From: Cytobacillus luteolus
Lineage (GTDB): Bacteria; Bacillota; Bacilli; Bacillales; Bacillaceae_L
Reading direction: 5' to 3'
Length of the DNA: 64,000 nucleotides
Assembly (NCBI RefSeq): GCF_017873715.1
Contig: NZ_JAGGKM010000002.1
Location: 186,001 to 250,000, forward strand
Below are positions 42,843 through 53,120 of this stretch, in pieces (the first letter of the stretch is position 1; every line of letters begins with the position of its first letter). Under the pieces are notes generated by a model that made no database searches, was not told where the DNA came from, and saw nothing but the letters and a program-made list of their open reading frames with translations. The position numbers and the translations under genes are program-made.

Positions 42843-44633
42843 CTATTCTCCAACAACCTTTTCCAAACCATCTGGATGTCCATTTTGTAGAAGATACATT
42901 TTATAATAAAGTCCTTTTATAGATAACAGTTCTTGATGTGTACCACGTTCAACAATTTCTCCCTGATGTAATACTAGGATTTCATTTGCATCTTGAATAG
43001 TTGACAATCGATGTGCGATCGCAATGGTTGTTCTTCCTTCTCTCATTTTCCTTAGTGCAATTTGTATAGCTTCTTCTGTCTCTGTGTCAATACTAGCTGT
43101 AGCTTCATCTAATACGAGAATCTTAGGAAGCGCAGCTATCGTTCTTGCAAAAGCAATGAGCTGTCTCTGACCACTCGAGAATGTTGATCCCCGCTCAGTA
43201 ACTTGATAGTCATATTGATTAGGTAGTTTCTGAATAAACGAATCTGCTTGAACAAACCTCGCCGCTTCTTCAATCTCTTCGTCCGTAATATCTTTGTTAA
43301 ATAATCGTATATTTTCCTTGACTGTACCAACAAATAAAAACGGATCCTGCAAAACTAATCCAGTATGCTTCCTTAACTCATCATCTTTAAAACTCTTTAT
43401 CGAATGACCGTCTAGTAAAATATCACCACGGTCAACCTCATAAAAGCGCATTAATAAATTGATAATTGAACTTTTCCCACTACCCGTATGCCCAACTAAG
43501 GCAATCGTTTCACCTTTTTTTGCACTAAACGAAATGTTTTTCAACACATCTCTCTTACCATCATATGAAAAACTTACATTCTTAAACTCAATAGTTCCAG
43601 TATCAATCTTAGGATTTTCTTTTCCAACCTTCACTGGAGCTAATTCATCATTATCCATAAGTGAAAACACACGATCAGATGCAACAATTGCTTGCTGTAA
43701 TAATGAAAGTCGCATCATCATTTGGTTAATGGGTTCAAAAAATCTTTCCAAATAGTTTACAAATGCATATAGGACACCTATTTCTACGACATTATTAATC
43801 GAAGTTATTCCGAAAAAACTTAATACCAGTATTAGTGCAAGAATATAAACAAAATCAATAGCGGGTCTTAATAATAAACCATCTAGCTTGATATTTTTAA
43901 TCCCAGCTTTATAATGAGCTTCATTTATTTCATCAAATTCTTTTTGGAGACGTCGTTCTTGTCTAAATACTTGAATAATTGCCATCCCTTGCAAGGACTC
44001 ATTTATCTTTGCATTTAATTGACTAAGCCTCTCCCTCATATCTTGATAAAATTTTGAACTAAAATGTCGATAAGTTTTCATAATGAGAAAGATAACCGGA
44101 ATCAGAAATAAACAAAAGAATGCTAATTTAACATTCAAGATAAACATTGCAATAAATACACCTATTAACAACACAGCATTTTGCACGAAGGTTGCTATTA
44201 CACTTATAAACATATCTTTTATTGCTTCTGTATCATTTGTTACTCTAGAAACAATGCTGCCTCCTGGTGTTTTATCAAAAAACTTTAAGCCCAATGCATG
44301 AACCTTAGTAAAGACATCAATCCGTAAATCCTGAATAATGTTTAATGATATTTCGTGAAATTTTACTAACTGAAAATAGTTAACAATAACCTTAATAAAA
44401 TGGACAAGGATATATGAAACACCCAATATAATTAGTGGTTGTGCCTCTATATTTCTTGGAGTTAAGTAATCATCTATAAAAACCTTCACGAATATAGGCC
44501 CTATTATCTCACCTATCGTTCCTATTAATAAAAGTGTAAACGCAATGAAAAACTCTTTCTTATATTTCTTTGTATAGGAAAGAAGTCGAAAAAGCACTTG
44601 TCGTTGTTGTTTTGAAGTTAATGTTTTATTCAT
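42843..44633 (-). CDS. yheH: ABC exporter half-transporter, YheH-like
   Basis: A 596-residue half transporter with six N-terminal membrane helices and a C-terminal ATPase. Walker A is GHTGSGKSS, signature SSGQRQ, Walker B LVLDEATAS with catalytic Glu, H-loop AHRLS. SSGQ instead of LSGGQ is typical of the YheH half. ATG 44633 follows ggaggt by 8 nt, the SD lying inside the partner gene. It pairs with the next gene upstream. The genes are inserted between ynzD and yneF relative to B. subtilis, where yheI-yheH lie elsewhere. Confidence 0.88.
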   Translation of the reverse strand: MNKTLTSKQQRQVLFRLLSYTKKYKKEFFIAFTLLLIGTIGEIIGPIFVKVFIDDYLTPRNIEAQPLIILGVSYILVHFIKVIVNYFQLVKFHEISLNIIQDLRIDVFTKVHALGLKFFDKTPGGSIVSRVTNDTEAIKDMFISVIATFVQNAVLLIGVFIAMFILNVKLAFFCLFLIPVIFLIMKTYRHFSSKFYQDMRERLSQLNAKINESLQGMAIIQVFRQERRLQKEFDEINEAHYKAGIKNIKLDGLLLRPAIDFVYILALILVLSFFGITSINNVVEIGVLYAFVNYLERFFEPINQMMMRLSLLQQAIVASDRVFSLMDNDELAPVKVGKENPKIDTGTIEFKNVSFSYDGKRDVLKNISFSAKKGETIALVGHTGSGKSSIINLLMRFYEVDRGDILLDGHSIKSFKDDELRKHTGLVLQDPFLFVGTVKENIRLFNKDITDEEIEEAARFVQADSFIQKLPNQYDYQVTERGSTFSSGQRQLIAFARTIAALPKILVLDEATASIDTETEEAIQIALRKMREGRTTIAIAHRLSTIQDANEILVLHQGEIVERGTHQELLSIKGLYYKMYLLQNGHPDGLEKVVGE

Positions 44634-44635
44634 GA

Positions 44636-46384
44636 TCACATACCTCCATGTTCTACAAGTGCTTCTAATTGTTGACGATGATACATTTCTTTATACCATC
44701 CTTGTTCATTCATTAATTCATCATGTGTGCCCTTTTGAACAATTCTACCATCTTCTAATACAACTATTACATTTGCATGCGCAATAGCACTTAAACGATG
44801 AGATGTGATAATAGTTGTTTTACCCTCTCTCGTTTGTTTTAGGGCAGATAATATCATTTCTTCTGTTTTTGCATCAACTGCTGACAATGAATCGTCTAGT
44901 ATCAAAACCTCTGGATTTACTATAAGTGCTCTAGCGATGGATATACGCTGTTTTTGTCCACCTGAAAGAGAAACACCTCTTTCTCCTACCATTGTCTCGT
45001 AACCTTCTGTAAAACTGACGATATCCTCATGGATTGAAGCAAGTTCTGCTGCCTGTATTATCTCTTGGTAGGTTGCATTTGGTTTAGCAAAAGCTATATT
45101 ATCAGCAATTGTTGCAGAAAATAAGAAGTGATCTTGTGGGACATAACCGATTCCTTTTCTTAATGCTTCTAATGAATAAGTAGAAATTGAATGCTTACCA
45201 AATGTTATTTCTCCTTTATACCCTTCGAACTCTCTAATTAATAGTTTAAGCAGTGTTGTCTTTCCTGCACCTGTCTTACCAACAATCCCTAATGTCTCAC
45301 CCTGTCTTAACGTTATTTGTATATCATTTAAGGTGATCTGTTCGTCCGAAAAAGCAAATTCCTTGATAGCATAGATAATATTACCGGAAGGTTGTTCATT
45401 CAATACTTCTTCACTATCTTTAATATCTACCTTCTCATTTAAAAGGCTAGAAACACGATCATAGGAGGCTCTCCCACGTTCAACAATATTAAACAGCCAT
45501 CCGAAAGCTAACATTGGCCATATTAATAAACCCAAATATGTTGTAAACGAAATAAGTTGGCCTAATGTCATTTCATCAGTAAGTACAAAATAAGAACCAA
45601 AGGAAACTGCAAGGAAAAAAGAGAACCCCACAATCAATGAAATTGTCGGATCGAATAAGGCATCAATTTTAGCTACTTTCATATTCTTTCTAACAACTTC
45701 AGCGGATTCCTCACGAAAAGAATCAACATCATCCTGCTCATATCCAAACGTTTTTAACACTTTGATACCACTTACGCTTTCCTGAACTTTATCATTTAAA
45801 GATGAAAAAGCCTCCTGAGCCTTATGAAATCGTTTATGTAACAATGTACCATACCAACTTGTAGATAGTGCCATTAATGGCATTGGAATTAAACTAATGA
45901 GTGTAAGCTTCCAACTAATCGTTGCAGCCATCATAATTAATACAAATCCACCAGTAACTAAAGAATCGACCAAGGTCAGTACACCTGCACCCGCTGTCTG
46001 CTGAACAGCTTGAATATCGTTGGTCGAATGGGCCATAAGATCACCAATTCTACGCCTTTGGTAGAAGGATTGAGACATCTTAGTGAAGTGGCTATATAAT
46101 TTTTCTCTTAACAATCGAGCTAACCTAACTGAAGCCCCAAATAGCATAATTCTCCAAAAAAATCGAACGATATAAACAGTAGTTGCTACAACCAACAATA
46201 GTCCAAGCCAGTTAGTAAGAATCTTCGTTGTTAACTGACCTTCAACAATTAAGTCTACGACCTTCCCAATGACAAATGGAGGGACTAGCTCTAATAAAGC
46301 TACGACACACAATAAAGAAATTCCTATCAAGTACGATTTCTTTTCTTGTTTAAAAAACCACATTAAATCTTTAAAAACTCGCAT
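44636..46384 (-). CDS. yheI: ABC exporter half-transporter, YheI-like
   Basis: A 582-residue half transporter with six membrane helices and an ATPase domain: Walker A GKTGAGKTT, signature LSGGQKQ, Walker B LILDDSLSAVD with Asp instead of the catalytic Glu. One normal and one degenerate ATP site is the mark of a heterodimeric exporter, so the two genes should form one transporter. B. subtilis YheI/YheH is multidrug-type and tied to sporulation kinase levels; substrates here are unknown. ATG follows gggggaaa. Stop and the next start are 3 nt apart. Confidence 0.88.
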   Translation of the reverse strand: MRVFKDLMWFFKQEKKSYLIGISLLCVVALLELVPPFVIGKVVDLIVEGQLTTKILTNWLGLLLVVATTVYIVRFFWRIMLFGASVRLARLLREKLYSHFTKMSQSFYQRRRIGDLMAHSTNDIQAVQQTAGAGVLTLVDSLVTGGFVLIMMAATISWKLTLISLIPMPLMALSTSWYGTLLHKRFHKAQEAFSSLNDKVQESVSGIKVLKTFGYEQDDVDSFREESAEVVRKNMKVAKIDALFDPTISLIVGFSFFLAVSFGSYFVLTDEMTLGQLISFTTYLGLLIWPMLAFGWLFNIVERGRASYDRVSSLLNEKVDIKDSEEVLNEQPSGNIIYAIKEFAFSDEQITLNDIQITLRQGETLGIVGKTGAGKTTLLKLLIREFEGYKGEITFGKHSISTYSLEALRKGIGYVPQDHFLFSATIADNIAFAKPNATYQEIIQAAELASIHEDIVSFTEGYETMVGERGVSLSGGQKQRISIARALIVNPEVLILDDSLSAVDAKTEEMILSALKQTREGKTTIITSHRLSAIAHANVIVVLEDGRIVQKGTHDELMNEQGWYKEMYHRQQLEALVEHGGM

Positions 46385-46461
46385 AAACTTTCCCCCACAA
46401 CAACTTTTAAACGCTTAAATAGTTTATCAAATATTTAGAAAACAAGAAAGAAAAAAATAAA

Positions 46462-46481
46462 GACACTCAGTGACGAGTGCC
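46462..46481 (-). terminator. Terminator downstream of yneF
   Basis: gcactc/gagtgt type stem (ggcactc...gagtgtc), 6-nt loop, with ttta and seven T on the minus strand. Confidence 0.7.
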
Positions 46482-46489
46482 TGTCCATC

Positions 46490-46711
46490 TTACTTATCCA
46501 TTTGACCGTTCATTGCTTTTAGCATTTGATTGATTTTCTTTTGCGATGGTTTCATTCCCATTTGCATCATCATTACCTTAAGCATTTGCTCATTGATCGG
46601 TGGATTTTTCTTTAAGTAGTTCATCATGTATTTACGTGCAATGAAAAATCCTAGGGCTACCCCAGCAAGAAGTGCTAGAATACCTACTAGAATCGGTACC
46701 CAAATACCCAT
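46490..46711 (-). CDS. yneF: UPF0154 protein YneF
   Basis: A 73-residue protein with one N-terminal membrane helix ([21 protein letters not shown]) and a conserved cytosolic end [20 protein letters not shown]. It matches YneF/UPF0154, near sirA and tkt in B. subtilis. Function unknown. gaggaag precedes ATG. Confidence 0.93.
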   Translation of the reverse strand: MGIWVPILVGILALLAGVALGFFIARKYMMNYLKKNPPINEQMLKVMMMQMGMKPSQKKINQMLKAMNGQMDK

Positions 46712-46810
46712 ATTTCTTCCTCCTTCATGTTGTCTACATTACAGTGTACTAGACCAAGTGTAATTATACAATATTTGTTTACTAATTTCTCTATATTTTA
46801 TAACATGTTT

Positions 46811-47251
46811 TCACACAAATTTTCTTTCTTTAATAGGGTTTAACCAACCATGGCGTTGTAATGTGAAATCCATCGCCAAAAAGCAGGAGTCATACTTTCT
46901 TAATACTTCAAAGAAAATGGTTTCAGCTTCATAACTGCCAGATGACTCTAGCAAAAGATATCGGTCATGTACTACTAGTCTCGCCTCACTATTGTTACTA
47001 TTTATCATCAGTTTATGTACATTTCGCTCATTCAGGTAATCTGTTCGTTTTCTTAAAAGGCTATCAATACATTGGTGGATATGTAAAGTAGGAATTGGTC
47101 TAGTCACATAGTCGATTTGCTTTCGTAATTGAGCCTTATGTTTATTTTCAGCATTTTCACATTCACGGAAAAGTTCATAAATTTTCGTTTCACGACCGAA
47201 ATAATGACTAGCAATTTCCTCTTCTATCAAATAAATATGATATCGTCGCAT
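46811..47251 (-). CDS. sirA: Sporulation inhibitor of replication SirA
   Basis: SirA binds DnaA and blocks new replication rounds after sporulation starts. The 146-residue protein begins MRRYHIYLIEEEIASHYFGR and has the family end LAMDFTLQRHGWLNP. ATG 47251 is chosen, 8 nt after ggggag; another ATG two codons earlier is too near the SD. Located between yneF and tkt as in B. subtilis (yneE). A Spo0A-type box is upstream, as expected for a Spo0A target. Confidence 0.9.
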   Translation of the reverse strand: MRRYHIYLIEEEIASHYFGRETKIYELFRECENAENKHKAQLRKQIDYVTRPIPTLHIHQCIDSLLRKRTDYLNERNVHKLMINSNNSEARLVVHDRYLLLESSGSYEAETIFFEVLRKYDSCFLAMDFTLQRHGWLNPIKERKFV

Positions 47252-47341
47252 TCCCATCGCTCCCCGGTAATGTATAGTACTTCCATTATACAGGACAAGA
47301 AAAATTGATATTGTCTGAAAATGGAGAAAATATAGCACTAC

Positions 47342-47353
47342 TTTTGTCGAAAA
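47342..47353 (-). promoter_or_regulatory. Spo0A-type box upstream of sirA
   Basis: ttttgtcgaaaa contains the 0A box TGTCGAA. It lies about 90 nt before the sirA start; a related ttcagaca element lies between it and a TATAAT at 47279-47284 region, which lacks a good -35, as Spo0A-activated promoters often do. Confidence 0.5.
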
Positions 47354-47369
47354 CACCCGAAAGCGAAAG

Positions 47370-47444
47370 AAGTGCCAACTATTTACTCTATCATCAAGGT
47401 CCGTTTGATTTAAACATGCTTAATGTAAGTAATAATTGGCACTT
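47370..47444 (-). terminator. Long hairpin downstream of tkt
   Basis: aagtgccaa/ttggcactt, 9 bp, with a large 57-nt loop holding smaller stems; on the minus strand a ctttcgcttt tail follows. Terminator function is likely but the shape is unusual. Confidence 0.5.
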
Positions 47445-47457
47445 TTTAAAGGAAATC

Positions 47458-49464
47458 CTATTTATTTAAAATTTTTCTCATTCGTGCTACAACATTCTGC
47501 ACTGAGAATCCATACTCTTCCATAATTTTCGGTCCAGGAGCGGAAGCGCCAAAGTCATTAATTGCCAGCACTTCCCCCTCATCACCAGTATACTTTTCCC
47601 AGCCAAGCGATGATGCCATTTCAATTCCAAGACGTTTTTTAACTGACTTAGGTATTACTGAGTCTTTATATTCTTGAGTTTGTTGTTCAAAACGATCCCA
47701 TGAAGGCATACTTACAACTGATACGTGAATTCCCTGGCCTGCTAGTTCTTGTTGAGCGCTGACCGCAAGATTTACCTCAGAACCAGAAGCGAGTAAAATC
47801 CCTTCAGGGTTATTATTTTGTGCCTCTGAAACAACATAAGCACCTTTTTTAACACCCTCATAGGCCTTTTCCCTTGTACCAGGAAGTGTCGGCAAATTTT
47901 GACGCGTTAGGACTAGTACGGTTGGCTTATCCGTTGACTCCACAGCTAATCTCCAAGCAGCAACTGTTTCATTACCATCTGCTGGACGAATAACTCCAAG
48001 GTGTGGCATTGCACGCAATGAAGGAAGCTGCTCAATAGGCTCATGAGTAGGTCCATCTTCTCCAACTGCAATGCTGTCATGTGTGAATACATAAGTAACC
48101 GGAAGTTTCATTAAAGCAGCCAATCGAATAGCAGGTCGTAAGTAATCAGAGAATACGAAGAATGTACCTCCATAAACTTTCACCCCACCATGTAGTGCCA
48201 TTCCGTTAAGAGCAGCACCCATCGCAAACTCACGAACACCAAACCAAATGTTACGGCCACTATAATCTTCTGGAGTGAAATCATTTGCACCTTTAATCAT
48301 TGTGTTGTTAGATCCAGCAAGGTCTGCTGATCCCCCAAAGAATTGTGGAACATGATTGGCGATAGCATTTAATGCTTCACCAGAGGATGCACGCGAAGCA
48401 AGGCTCTTTCCTACCTCATAAGTGGGTAATTGAGTTTCCCAGCCTTCTGGTAGTTTTCCGGAAATCGCTGCATCTAATTGATTACCTAGCTCGGGATATT
48501 TTTCTTTATACTGAGAGAACAATTGATTCCATTCTTGTTCTTTCTTTTTACCTGGCTCAAGGATTGTTGAATGGAAATGTGAGTAAACCTCTTCAGGAAC
48601 ATGAAAATCATTATCAAAAGTCCAATTGTAGGTTTCTTTGGTAAGTTTTGTCTCATCTACTCCTAAAGGTGCGCCATGAACTCCTGATGTACCAGCTCTG
48701 TTTGGCGATCCGTATCCAATTGTAGTCTTAACTTCAATTAAAGTAGGACGGGATAGATCCCCTTTTGCCTCTTCAATTGCCCTTGAAATCTCCTCAATAC
48801 TATTTCCATCTTCTACACGGATATATTGCCAGCCATATGAATCAAAACGCTTCTGAACACTCTCTGAGAATGAGCGATCTAAATCCCCATCCAAAGAGAT
48901 GTCATTTGAATCATATAAAACAACTAATTTTCCTAATTTCAGGTGGCCAGCTAGTGACGCAGCCTCAGCAGAAACACCTTCCATTAAATCACCATCACCA
49001 CAAATACTATATGTAAAATGATCAACTACTTCAAAACTTTCTTTATTATAGGTTTTAGCCAAGTGACGTTCTGCCATCGCCATACCAACCGCCATCGCAA
49101 TACCTTGTCCAAGTGGACCAGTTGTTGCATCTACTCCAGGGGTATGACCAAATTCAGGATGTCCAGGCGTTTTACTACCCCATTGTCTGAATCCTTTTAA
49201 ATCGTCAATCGAAAGCTCATATCCACTTAAGTGTAATAAACTATAAAGTAACATTGAACCATGGCCAGCAGATAATACAAATCGGTCACGATTAAACCAT
49301 TCAGGGTTGCTTGGACTAATGTTCATGTGTTGTGTCCATAGTGAATATGCCATAGGCGCGGCACCCATCGGCATTCCCGGATGACCTGAATTTGCCTTTT
49401 CAATCGCGTCAATTGATAGTGTACGAATCGAACCAATTGCCAAATCTTCAATAGTATGTGTCAT
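47458..49464 (-). CDS. tkt: Transketolase
   Basis: A thiamine-diphosphate enzyme of the pentose phosphate pathway that moves two-carbon ketol units. The 668-residue protein is full length. Signatures: [18 protein letters not shown] (N-terminal), the ThDP/Mg motif [19 protein letters not shown] and the second domain [23 protein letters not shown] follows aaaggatg. It lies between sirA and ynzC as in B. subtilis. Confidence 0.97.
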   Translation of the reverse strand: MTHTIEDLAIGSIRTLSIDAIEKANSGHPGMPMGAAPMAYSLWTQHMNISPSNPEWFNRDRFVLSAGHGSMLLYSLLHLSGYELSIDDLKGFRQWGSKTPGHPEFGHTPGVDATTGPLGQGIAMAVGMAMAERHLAKTYNKESFEVVDHFTYSICGDGDLMEGVSAEAASLAGHLKLGKLVVLYDSNDISLDGDLDRSFSESVQKRFDSYGWQYIRVEDGNSIEEISRAIEEAKGDLSRPTLIEVKTTIGYGSPNRAGTSGVHGAPLGVDETKLTKETYNWTFDNDFHVPEEVYSHFHSTILEPGKKKEQEWNQLFSQYKEKYPELGNQLDAAISGKLPEGWETQLPTYEVGKSLASRASSGEALNAIANHVPQFFGGSADLAGSNNTMIKGANDFTPEDYSGRNIWFGVREFAMGAALNGMALHGGVKVYGGTFFVFSDYLRPAIRLAALMKLPVTYVFTHDSIAVGEDGPTHEPIEQLPSLRAMPHLGVIRPADGNETVAAWRLAVESTDKPTVLVLTRQNLPTLPGTREKAYEGVKKGAYVVSEAQNNNPEGILLASGSEVNLAVSAQQELAGQGIHVSVVSMPSWDRFEQQTQEYKDSVIPKSVKKRLGIEMASSLGWEKYTGDEGEVLAINDFGASAPGPKIMEEYGFSVQNVVARMRKILNK

Positions 49465-49603
49465 TTGTAACGTTCATCCTTTCTAATAAAACCTCTATGT
49501 ATACTCTACTATCATATATTGACGAAGAAAAATGCACAACTCTTCTTCACTGAATTGTCAAGATTTAATTTCATCGCCAATATGAGTAGTATGCACAATA
49601 AAT

Positions 49604-49635
49604 AAGAATACATAGCATAATACCTATGTATTCTT
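49604..49635 (-). terminator. Terminator of ynzC
   Basis: A perfect 12-bp stem (aagaatacatag/ctatgtattctt), 8-nt loop, followed by atttattg on the minus strand. Confidence 0.78.
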
Positions 49636-49647
49636 CCAATAAATAAT

Positions 49648-49878
49648 TTAATTTAATCGTTGATTTTTACTCTTTTTTAGCTTTTCAGGAGTAACGTCTG
49701 TACCAGTTGGATCAACAATTTTTACGGTATGAAGAGTATCTGTCATTGAATTTCTAAAGGTTTGTATATATTCTTTACGTAATCCTTGCTGCTCAACCAC
49801 TTCTTCAGGAGTTAAGCCTTCATTTTTTGATTTTTTTGAAAGCTCATTAATTCGAGCAATTTTTTCTTTTGATAGCAT
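49648..49878 (-). CDS. ynzC: DUF896 protein YnzC
   Basis: A 76-residue DUF896 protein: MLSKEKIARINELSKKSKNE, then GLTPEEVVEQQGLRKEYIQTF and a C-terminal basic tail. The family is a three-helix bundle linked in B. subtilis to the SOS-controlled yneA operon (yneA-yneB-ynzC). yneB is absent here. gaggggt precedes ATG. Function unknown. Confidence 0.93.
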   Translation of the reverse strand: MLSKEKIARINELSKKSKNEGLTPEEVVEQQGLRKEYIQTFRNSMTDTLHTVKIVDPTGTDVTPEKLKKSKNQRLN

Positions 49879-50002
49879 GTTGAAAACCCCTCTTAGAACA
49901 TTTATGGATAGTTTCCATCTTACTAAAGTAAGGTGGGGTTTACAAGCTATCAGACTTATAGAATTCTTTTGCCCTCAAATTTTAACTATACTTTGTAATA
50001 GC

Positions 50003-50326
50003 TTATTCACTTGCATATGTATGAAGTTTATCAAGATCTTCGATGGATTTAATTGGAATGAAAAGTGTATCGCCTGGCTTTAATTGATTTGAGTCTACCC
50101 CGTTATTTGTTTCTACCCAAATAACAAAGTCAGAAAAACTAAGGTTGTGCTGTTCTTTAAATGCGTTGTTTATTTCCCATAAAGTATCACCATGATTTAT
50201 TGTAATCTCTAGATAACTCTCTTGGTTATGTGTTTTTATAGTAGAATCACTAATTGCAAAAGACATAGCGATTAATAAAAATGTAAATAAAACATAATAG
50301 ATTCCTGATATTTTTCTTTCTTTCAT
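50003..50326 (-). CDS. yneA: SOS cell-division suppressor YneA
   Basis: YneA stops FtsZ-dependent division after DNA damage. The 107-residue protein has an N-terminal membrane segment (about 7-25) and an extracellular LysM domain (ITINHGDTLWEINNAF...LKPGDTLFIPIKS). ATG 50326 has gggggt upstream; the longer frame reads into the operator. Divergent from lexA with LexA boxes between, as in B. subtilis. Confidence 0.92.
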   Translation of the reverse strand: MKERKISGIYYVLFTFLLIAMSFAISDSTIKTHNQESYLEITINHGDTLWEINNAFKEQHNLSFSDFVIWVETNNGVDSNQLKPGDTLFIPIKSIEDLDKLHTYASE

Positions 50327-50343
50327 ATTAATTACCCCCAACA

Positions 50344-50357
50344 CGAATATTTGTTCG
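50344..50357. promoter_or_regulatory. LexA box 1 (yneA side)
   Basis: cgaatatttgttcg fits CGAAC-N4-GTTCG with one mismatch. It lies 17 nt upstream of the yneA start. Confidence 0.82.
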
Positions 50358-50381
50358 TATGTTTATATTTACAGTATAATA

Positions 50382-50395
50382 CGAACAAACGTTTT
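50382..50395. promoter_or_regulatory. LexA box 2 (middle)
   Basis: cgaacaaacgtttt: a perfect left half and a right half with two mismatches. Confidence 0.6.
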
Positions 50396-50412
50396 GAGTC
50401 AACGTCTTTTTT

Positions 50413-50426
50413 CGAACTTATGTTTG
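50413..50426. promoter_or_regulatory. LexA box 3 (lexA side)
   Basis: cgaacttatgtttg: one mismatch. It overlaps the lexA -35 (TTGTAC, 17-nt spacer, TATAAT), so LexA would repress its own gene. Confidence 0.78.
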
Positions 50427-50487
50427 TACTAATAGGAAAATCATGCTATAATCTAGTTAATTAATAGAAGATACGAGGTGCAAGCGT

Positions 50488-51111
50488 ATGACAAAAATAT
50501 CAAAGAGGCAACAGGATATCTTAAACTTTATTAAAGAAGAAGTTAAAGCAAAAGGATATCCGCCTTCTGTTCGTGAAATTGGAGAGGCAGTCGGTCTAGC
50601 GTCTAGTTCAACAGTTCATGGTCATTTATCTAGGTTAGAAAGTAAAGGATTGATTCGTAGAGATCCTACCAAACCTAGAGCAATTGAAATACTAGAACTA
50701 GACTCATCTAGCCATATTCCCAAAAGCAACGTAATAAACGTTCCAATTATCGGTAAGGTTACTGCAGGGCTCCCTATAACAGCCGTTGAAAATATCGAAG
50801 AGTTTTTCCCACTACCAGATCGGTTTGTATCTCCTGACGACAATGTATTCATGTTAGAAATTATGGGGGAAAGTATGATTGAAGCCGGAATTCTTGATGG
50901 AGATTTAGTTATCGTACGCCAACAACAAACAGCCAATAATGGAGATATTGTTGTAGCTATGACTGAGGATGATGAGGCAACGGTTAAGCGTTTCTTTAAA
51001 GAGAAGGACTATATTCGTTTGCAACCTGAGAATTCAAGTTTAGAACCTATTATCCTACGAAATGTCTCAATCTTAGGAAAGGTAATTGGTGTATATCGTA
51101 CAGTTCACTAA
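50488..51111 (+). CDS. lexA: SOS repressor LexA
   Basis: LexA represses SOS genes and self-cleaves when RecA filaments form. The 207-residue protein has an N-terminal winged helix ([20 protein letters not shown]; recognition helix [12 protein letters not shown]), the cleavage site Ala93-Gly94 ([10 protein letters not shown]) and the catalytic dyad Ser129 (MGESMIE) and Lys167 (ATVKRFF). SD is gaggtg. Three boxes in the shared promoter with yneA. Confidence 0.97.
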   Translation: MTKISKRQQDILNFIKEEVKAKGYPPSVREIGEAVGLASSSTVHGHLSRLESKGLIRRDPTKPRAIEILELDSSSHIPKSNVINVPIIGKVTAGLPITAVENIEEFFPLPDRFVSPDDNVFMLEIMGESMIEAGILDGDLVIVRQQQTANNGDIVVAMTEDDEATVKRFFKEKDYIRLQPENSSLEPIILRNVSILGKVIGVYRTVH

Positions 51112-51118
51112 GCAAAAA

Positions 51119-51152
51119 GGAAGACTGCTATAATCATGCGGTCTTCCTTTTT
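51119..51152 (+). terminator. Terminator of lexA
   Basis: ggaagac-tgc / gcg-gtcttcc, loop about 9 nt, then six T. Confidence 0.88.
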
Positions 51153-51180
51153 TATGGTTTATGAGATTATATTATAAAAG

Positions 51181-51203
51181 GCCTCCTAACATAGTCAGGA
51201 GGC
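51181..51203 (-). terminator. Terminator of the glnRA operon
   Basis: gcctcct/aggaggc, 9-nt loop, then cttttat on the minus strand, 9 nt after the glnA stop. Confidence 0.82.
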
Positions 51204-51212
51204 AGATATTTT

Positions 51213-52547
51213 TTAGTACATTGACATATATTGTTCTCTTTCCCAAGGATGAACCTGCGTACGGAACATATCCCATTCAATCTCTTTAGCTTCTACAAAG
51301 TGTTCGAATAAGTGTTCGCCTAGTGCATTTATGATAACTTCGTCTTTTTTAAGCTGATCAAGAGCTTGAGCTAAAGTCGCTGGAAGATCTTCAATTCCTG
51401 CTTCTAGACGCTCTGCTTTGTTCATTACATAAATATTACGATCAATAGGTGCTGGAGGAGTTAATTTATTCTTAATTCCATCAAGGCCAGCAGCTAAAAG
51501 TACTGCCATAGCTAAATATGGGTTCGCTGCAGGGTCTACACTTCTAACCTCAACACGAGTACTTACTCCACGTGAAGCAGGAATACGAATAAGTGGACTT
51601 CTATTACGAGCAGACCACGCTACATAACAAGGTGCTTCATAACCAGGAACTAAACGCTTATATGAATTTACAGTAGGGTTTGTTACAGCTGTAAATCCAG
51701 GTGCATGCTTAAGGACACCAGCAATAAATTGACGAGCAGTATCACTAAGTTCTAAATTACCTGAAGTGTCATAGAATGCATTTTTTCCGTTACTAAATAA
51801 TGAAACGTTACAGTGCATTCCTGATCCATTCACTCCGAATAATGGTTTTGGCATGAACGTAGCATGAAGCCCATGTTTACGAGCAATTGTTTTTACTACT
51901 AATTTGAAAGTTTGAATATCATCACATGCTTTTAATGCATTTGCATATTTAAAATCAATTTCGTGTTGACCAGGTGCTACTTCGTGGTGAGAAGCTTCAA
52001 CTTCAAAGCCCATCTCTTCTAGTTCCAGTACGATATCACGACGACAATTTTCACCTAAGTCCGTTGGAGCAAGGTCAAAATAACCACCATTATCATTCAA
52101 TTCTAGAGTAGGTTCACCTTTTGCATCTAATTTGAATAAGAAGAATTCTGGCTCTGGCCCTAAGTTAAAATCTGTAAATCCTAATTCTTCCATCTCTTTT
52201 AACATGCGTTTTAAATTCGTACGTGGATCACCTGCAAATGGTGTTCCATCTGCATTATAGATATCACAAATTAGTCGTGCTACCTTCCCTTTTTCGGCAG
52301 TCCAAGGGAAGATTACCCAAGTATCTAAATCTGGAAATAGATACATATCAGATTCTTCAATTCTAACAAATCCTTCAATTGATGAACCATCAAACATCAT
52401 TTTATTATCAAGTGCTTTTTCAAGTTGGCTAACTGGAATCTCAACATTCTTAATTGTCCCAAGGATATCCGTAAATTGTAGACGAATATACTTAACATTT
52501 TCTTCCTTTACAATGCGAAAAATATCTTCTTTAGAAAACTTTGCCAT
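51213..52547 (-). CDS. glnA: Glutamine synthetase, type I alpha
   Basis: Makes glutamine from glutamate, ammonia and ATP. The 444-residue protein has the signatures [23 protein letters not shown], the ATP site [14 protein letters not shown] and [10 protein letters not shown]. The adenylylation loop of beta-type enzymes is absent, as in Bacillus GS-alpha, which is feedback-inhibited and binds GlnR and TnrA. SD ggggga, ATG 52547. Second gene of glnRA. Confidence 0.98.
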   Translation of the reverse strand: MAKFSKEDIFRIVKEENVKYIRLQFTDILGTIKNVEIPVSQLEKALDNKMMFDGSSIEGFVRIEESDMYLFPDLDTWVIFPWTAEKGKVARLICDIYNADGTPFAGDPRTNLKRMLKEMEELGFTDFNLGPEPEFFLFKLDAKGEPTLELNDNGGYFDLAPTDLGENCRRDIVLELEEMGFEVEASHHEVAPGQHEIDFKYANALKACDDIQTFKLVVKTIARKHGLHATFMPKPLFGVNGSGMHCNVSLFSNGKNAFYDTSGNLELSDTARQFIAGVLKHAPGFTAVTNPTVNSYKRLVPGYEAPCYVAWSARNRSPLIRIPASRGVSTRVEVRSVDPAANPYLAMAVLLAAGLDGIKNKLTPPAPIDRNIYVMNKAERLEAGIEDLPATLAQALDQLKKDEVIINALGEHLFEHFVEAKEIEWDMFRTQVHPWEREQYMSMY

Positions 52548-52593
52548 ATTAATACTTCCCCCTTAAAAATTTTAAAATGTATTGCGTAATCAA

Positions 52594-52992
52594 TTAATGA
52601 AAAAATCTAGACATATCACCTTGTCTTAAGGTAGATCTGTTAAACCTTCCTGCATCAATTAATTCTGCTTTTAATAGTTTCCTCAATTCGATATCAGATA
52701 GGTCTTTTTTAACTGGCTTATCTTCAATCATTTTTTGTTGTTCTACTTGCTTTTTCATTTCAAAGAGTTGTTTGATTCCAGCTAAGTTTACCCCTTGCTC
52801 AATTAATTTCTTAATCTCAAGGAGACGGTCAACATCATTAAAGGAAAACATCCTTCTATTACCTTCTGTCCTTGCCGGAAAAATTAATTTATTTTCTTCA
52901 TAGTAGCGGATTTGCCGAGCAGACAACTCTGTTAATTGCATCACTATTCCGATTGGAAACAAAGGCATAGATCGTCTCATGTCGTCACTCAC
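52594..52992 (-). CDS. glnR: Glutamine synthetase repressor GlnR
   Basis: A MerR-family repressor of nitrogen genes. The 132-residue protein has a winged helix-turn-helix ([20 protein letters not shown]), a dimer helix and the GlnR C-terminal tail ([15 protein letters not shown]) that senses feedback-inhibited glutamine synthetase. GTG 52992 is chosen, 7-8 nt after aaggagg. First gene of glnRA; its own promoter carries two GlnR sites. Confidence 0.96.
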   Translation of the reverse strand: MSDDMRRSMPLFPIGIVMQLTELSARQIRYYEENKLIFPARTEGNRRMFSFNDVDRLLEIKKLIEQGVNLAGIKQLFEMKKQVEQQKMIEDKPVKKDLSDIELRKLLKAELIDAGRFNRSTLRQGDMSRFFH

Positions 52993-53023
52993 AGCAGTTC
53001 CTCCTTTTTCCTTGTATAACCAC

Positions 53024-53074
53024 ATTATATGTCATGTCAGAAAAAGTGTCAACATCATGTAAGGAAATCTAACA
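53024..53074 (-). promoter_or_regulatory. glnRA promoter and two GlnR operators
   Basis: A strong promoter on the minus strand: TTGACA (53047-53052), 17 nt, TATAAT (53024-53029). Operator 1 (53058-53074) is a perfect TGTNA-N7-TNACA (tgttagatttccttaca on the minus strand). Operator 2 (53035-53051, tgacactttttctgaca) overlaps -35 and spacer, as the second site of B. subtilis glnRA does. Confidence 0.92.
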
Positions 53075-53092
53075 TGGTTTTTTAAAAAAATA

Positions 53093-53118
53093 AAAAGGAC
53101 AACTTAAGTTATCCTTTT
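53093..53118 (-). terminator. Terminator of ynbB
   Basis: aaaaggataacttaag-type stem (aaaaggacaactt/aagttatcctttt, one mismatch), then tttttatttttt on the minus strand; it separates ynbB from glnR. Confidence 0.82.
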
Positions 53119-53120
53119 CC

